Origin: Clostridia bacterium
GTDB taxonomy: Bacteria > Bacillota > Clostridia > Oscillospirales > Acutalibacteraceae
Direction: 5' to 3'
Assembly: GCA_017474045.1 (NCBI GenBank)
Contig: JAFUHX010000056.1
Span: forward strand, 18,445 to 82,444
Length of the DNA stretch: 64,000 nt
Position numbers and translations under genes: made by a program. Within the stretch, counting starts at the first letter, position 1. Each line of letters opens with the position of its first letter. Positions 62,264 to 64,000 of the stretch are shown here, in pieces. The notes below the pieces were generated by a model, which saw only the letters and a list, made by a program, of their open reading frames with translations, made no database searches and had not been told where the DNA came from.

Positions 62264-62819
62264 AATTTCCAATCTTTCTTTTTCTTATGATAAAAAACAA
62301 AAAATAATCGAGAATTTTTCAGCTGAATTTAATTGTGGAAGTCGTGTTTGCATTGAGGCGCCCTCAGGTGTTGGAAAAACAACCCTGCTCAGATTGATTT
62401 GCGGAATTGAAAAGTGTGACGAAGGAAAAATTGAGTTTTTACTTTCAAAACCCAAAATTGCTCTTGTTTCTCAACAAAACGATCTTCTTCCGTGGTATAG
62501 CGCAAAGAAGAATGTTTCGTTGGTTTCAGATGAAAAAACTGCTTTAAAATTCCTTTCAGCAATGAAGCTTGAAGGGCATGAAAATAAGCTTCTGTCTGAA
62601 CTCAGCGGAGGGATGACAAAACGAGTTGCTATTGCTAAGGCACTGGCTCATGATGCAGATATTTATCTTTTTGACGAAGCTTTTTCCGGTCTTGACAAAA
62701 AGCTTGCCGAAGAAATAATACTTTATTTATCAGAAAAGCTAAAAGATAAACTGATAATCTTCACAACGCATAATGAATTTGAAAAAGAAACCTTTTCAAC
62801 GGAAATAATCAGACTTTAA
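62244..62819 (+). CDS. ABC transporter ATP-binding protein (SsuB/TauB type)
   Basis: This 191-residue ATPase is short for the family. It has Walker A APSGVGKTT, Q-loop VSQQNDLLPWYSAKKNV, signature LSGGMTKRVAIAKAL, Walker B IYLFDEAFSGLD and H-switch FTTHNE. It powers uptake by the 60409-62263 components. The length reflects loss of the usual C-terminal tail. Confidence 0.94.
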   Translation: MTKPILKISNLSFSYDKKQKIIENFSAEFNCGSRVCIEAPSGVGKTTLLRLICGIEKCDEGKIEFLLSKPKIALVSQQNDLLPWYSAKKNVSLVSDEKTALKFLSAMKLEGHENKLLSELSGGMTKRVAIAKALAHDADIYLFDEAFSGLDKKLAEEIILYLSEKLKDKLIIFTTHNEFEKETFSTEIIRL

Positions 62820-62841
62820 TGAGCTTTGATATTGTCAGGGC

Positions 62842-63819
62842 TCATTTTTTAATTTCAACGCCTGAAAAGAAATGCGAAATAATTTCTTTATAGTTGCTGC
62901 CTTGTCTTGCCATGTAATCAGCAGAATATTGGCTCATTCCAAGGGGAATTCCAACACCCTTGACGCTGAAGACGAAGCTTTCATCCTTTAACTTAACAGA
63001 AAAACAAGGGCTTTTAAGCGAGAAAATTGTTTTGATTTCATTTCCGTCAAATTTCTTTCCGCCGATTTCGATTTCAGAAACATATCCTGAGCCTTCTGTT
63101 TGAATTTTACCCAACCATTTTGAAAAATCCTTTTTAAGAGTTAATTTTCCCGAAAGCTCAATTTTTTCTTTAAACTGCTCTTTGGTCAATGTAACCGTTG
63201 AATCAATGGTGGGAGAGAGAATGTCTCCCGGAGCTGAAACGCTTTTAAGATAGGGTAGGTTGCTTCCGAAAATATTTTTTTCACTTTCTGTTTTGCCGGG
63301 TGAAACAGCATGAAAATAGGGAAGAATGACTTCGTTTTTATATGTTATGTATTCACCGAAAACCTCATCGCAGCAGTTAACAATTTTTTCATAATATATT
63401 TCAAATTTATCGCCCCACAGCTTTTCAAGCTCATCTTTGCTGTAGTAGCTTTGAAAATCATCGTTGTCTGAAATATCAGCGCTGAAAAAAGAAGTGTTGT
63501 CTGCGTTTTCAATCATCCAGAGTGTATATGTGTAGCATAAAACGGCCTGAGCTTTAATGGCTTCTTCTTTAAAGCTTGGTGAAATTTCAGCCGAAACACA
63601 ACCATAAATATATTCATTTGTTGAAATTTTTAAAGTTTCGTTTTTGCTTTCTCTGAAAACAGAAAGTTCTTTAATTTCTTCGGTGGTTTCAACAGCTAAG
63701 GTTGTCTCTTTTTCTGTTGAATCCGTTTTGTCATTTTTAATTAAAACATTGTTGAAAACAAGGGGGATTAACAAAAGATATAAAGTTAAAAAACAACAAA
63801 TAATCAGTCTTGGTTTCAT
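62842..63819 (-). CDS. SpoIID/LytB-domain protein
   Basis: This 325-residue protein has an N-terminal membrane helix (about 5-25), a Glu/Thr linker, and a SpoIID domain with the catalytic Glu78 in VSAEISPSFKEEAIKAQAVL. SpoIID cuts glycan strands in peptidoglycan during engulfment. The usual C-terminal GxGHGVGMSQYGA motif reads GVGIPLGMSQYSADYM here, so His-Gly of the motif is replaced by Ile-Pro. It stands alone, not in the usual spoIID context, so it could be a sporulation paralog or a LytB-type modifier. Confidence 0.85.
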   Translation of the reverse strand: MKPRLIICCFLTLYLLLIPLVFNNVLIKNDKTDSTEKETTLAVETTEEIKELSVFRESKNETLKISTNEYIYGCVSAEISPSFKEEAIKAQAVLCYTYTLWMIENADNTSFFSADISDNDDFQSYYSKDELEKLWGDKFEIYYEKIVNCCDEVFGEYITYKNEVILPYFHAVSPGKTESEKNIFGSNLPYLKSVSAPGDILSPTIDSTVTLTKEQFKEKIELSGKLTLKKDFSKWLGKIQTEGSGYVSEIEIGGKKFDGNEIKTIFSLKSPCFSVKLKDESFVFSVKGVGIPLGMSQYSADYMARQGSNYKEIISHFFSGVEIKK

Positions 63820-63847
63820 TCTTTTTTCCGCCTTTATGTTGGATTTA

Positions 63848-63906
63848 AAGTTACTTTATTTGTATGTGCTAAAATGATGTGACCCAATAAAAAAGAGAAG
63901 TAACTT
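63848..63906. repeat. Inverted repeat AAGTTACTT / AAGTAACTT
   Basis: AAGTTACTT (63848-63856) and AAGTAACTT (63898-63906) are inverse copies 41 bases apart, just before the gene at 63966. They might be operator arms or part of an insertion-sequence end. Confidence 0.4.
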
Positions 63907-63965
63907 CAAAATATGGTATAATGAATCTGCTACAAAACATTTACCGTAAGAAAGAAGTACTTCTC

Positions 63966-64000
63966 ATGAATATGATAACACAAGAAGCAAGAAAAAAGCA
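63966..64000 (+). CDS. 5' start of a gene cut by the window edge, possibly a transposase
   Basis: ATG 63966 opens a frame reading MNMITQEARKK into the window end. A TATAAT box lies at about 63919. The start MNMITQEARKK resembles the first residues of some IS transposases with an N-terminal HTH, but only 11 residues are visible. Confidence 0.35.
   Translation, partial: MNMITQEARKK

Noticed and set aside
1-64000. CRISPR arrays, tRNA or rRNA genes
   Set aside because: I saw no regularly spaced repeats, no tRNA-like T-arm sequences in gaps, and no rRNA segments.

Overview
The window looks like chromosome from an anaerobic, low-GC member of the Clostridia (Bacillota), probably an uncultured gut or rumen lineage near the Oscillospiraceae. 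The evidence is AT-rich DNA with strong GGAGG-type ribosome sites, spore-lineage genes (ylbJ, yqfC, yqfD, spoIID-like), an NADH-linked [FeFe]-hydrogenase (hydC-hydB-hydA), an acetyl-type MetA, a diadenylate cyclase and several clostridial families of unknown function. I saw no rRNA, tRNA or CRISPR array.

Layout. 1-1.8 kb: tandem TetR-like regulators in an A/B alternating pattern. 2-5.5 kb: a very large secreted protein ending in CxxC repeats. 5.6-6.9 kb: a TIGR04076 protein and a monoacylglycerol-lipase-like hydrolase (minus strand). 7-9.1 kb: an operon of a DUF5685 protein, a J-domain/TPR protein with a Cys-rich tail, and a membrane protein. 9.2-11.4 kb: an OmpR/HisKA two-component system. 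11.5-12.9 kb: a DUF3343 protein and a cysteine-desulfurase-like enzyme. 12.9-15.1 kb: cdaA-cdaR. 15.2-18.2 kb: metallophosphoesterase, hpf and an RNA methyltransferase. 18.4-22.5 kb: hydCBA.

22471-34219 is an integrated Tn4451-family mobilizable element of about 11.7 kb, bounded by an imperfect inverted repeat. From left to right it carries tnpV; a minus-strand cargo operon (response regulator, histidine kinase, ABC ATPase, FtsX-like permease) of the kind linked to peptide-antibiotic sensing and efflux; a non-coding stretch rich in palindromes with a likely oriT; a mobC whose expected start codon is ATC; a relaxase; a ParB-like protein; tnpW; and a TnpX-type large serine recombinase. It sits between hydA and a hairpin next to tatD, so it may have separated hydA from its terminator.

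Right of the element: metG-tatD, a large secreted glucosaminidase with SH3 and Fn3 repeats, a DivIVA-like protein, the CCA-adding enzyme, a glycerophosphodiesterase, rpsO and pnp (with a long hairpin leader), metA, a UPF0340 protein, a MocR regulator, a carbohydrate group (CE2-like SGNH esterase, GH43-like enzyme, MFS transporter), ylbJ / yqfC-yqfD-phoH-ybeY-dgkA, a CofE-like ligase, and a Crp/Fnr regulator followed by a TauABC/SsuABC-type uptake system. The window ends with a SpoIID-like protein and the start of a gene that may belong to an insertion sequence.

All calls rest on reading the sequence and recalled family knowledge; no database search was run.
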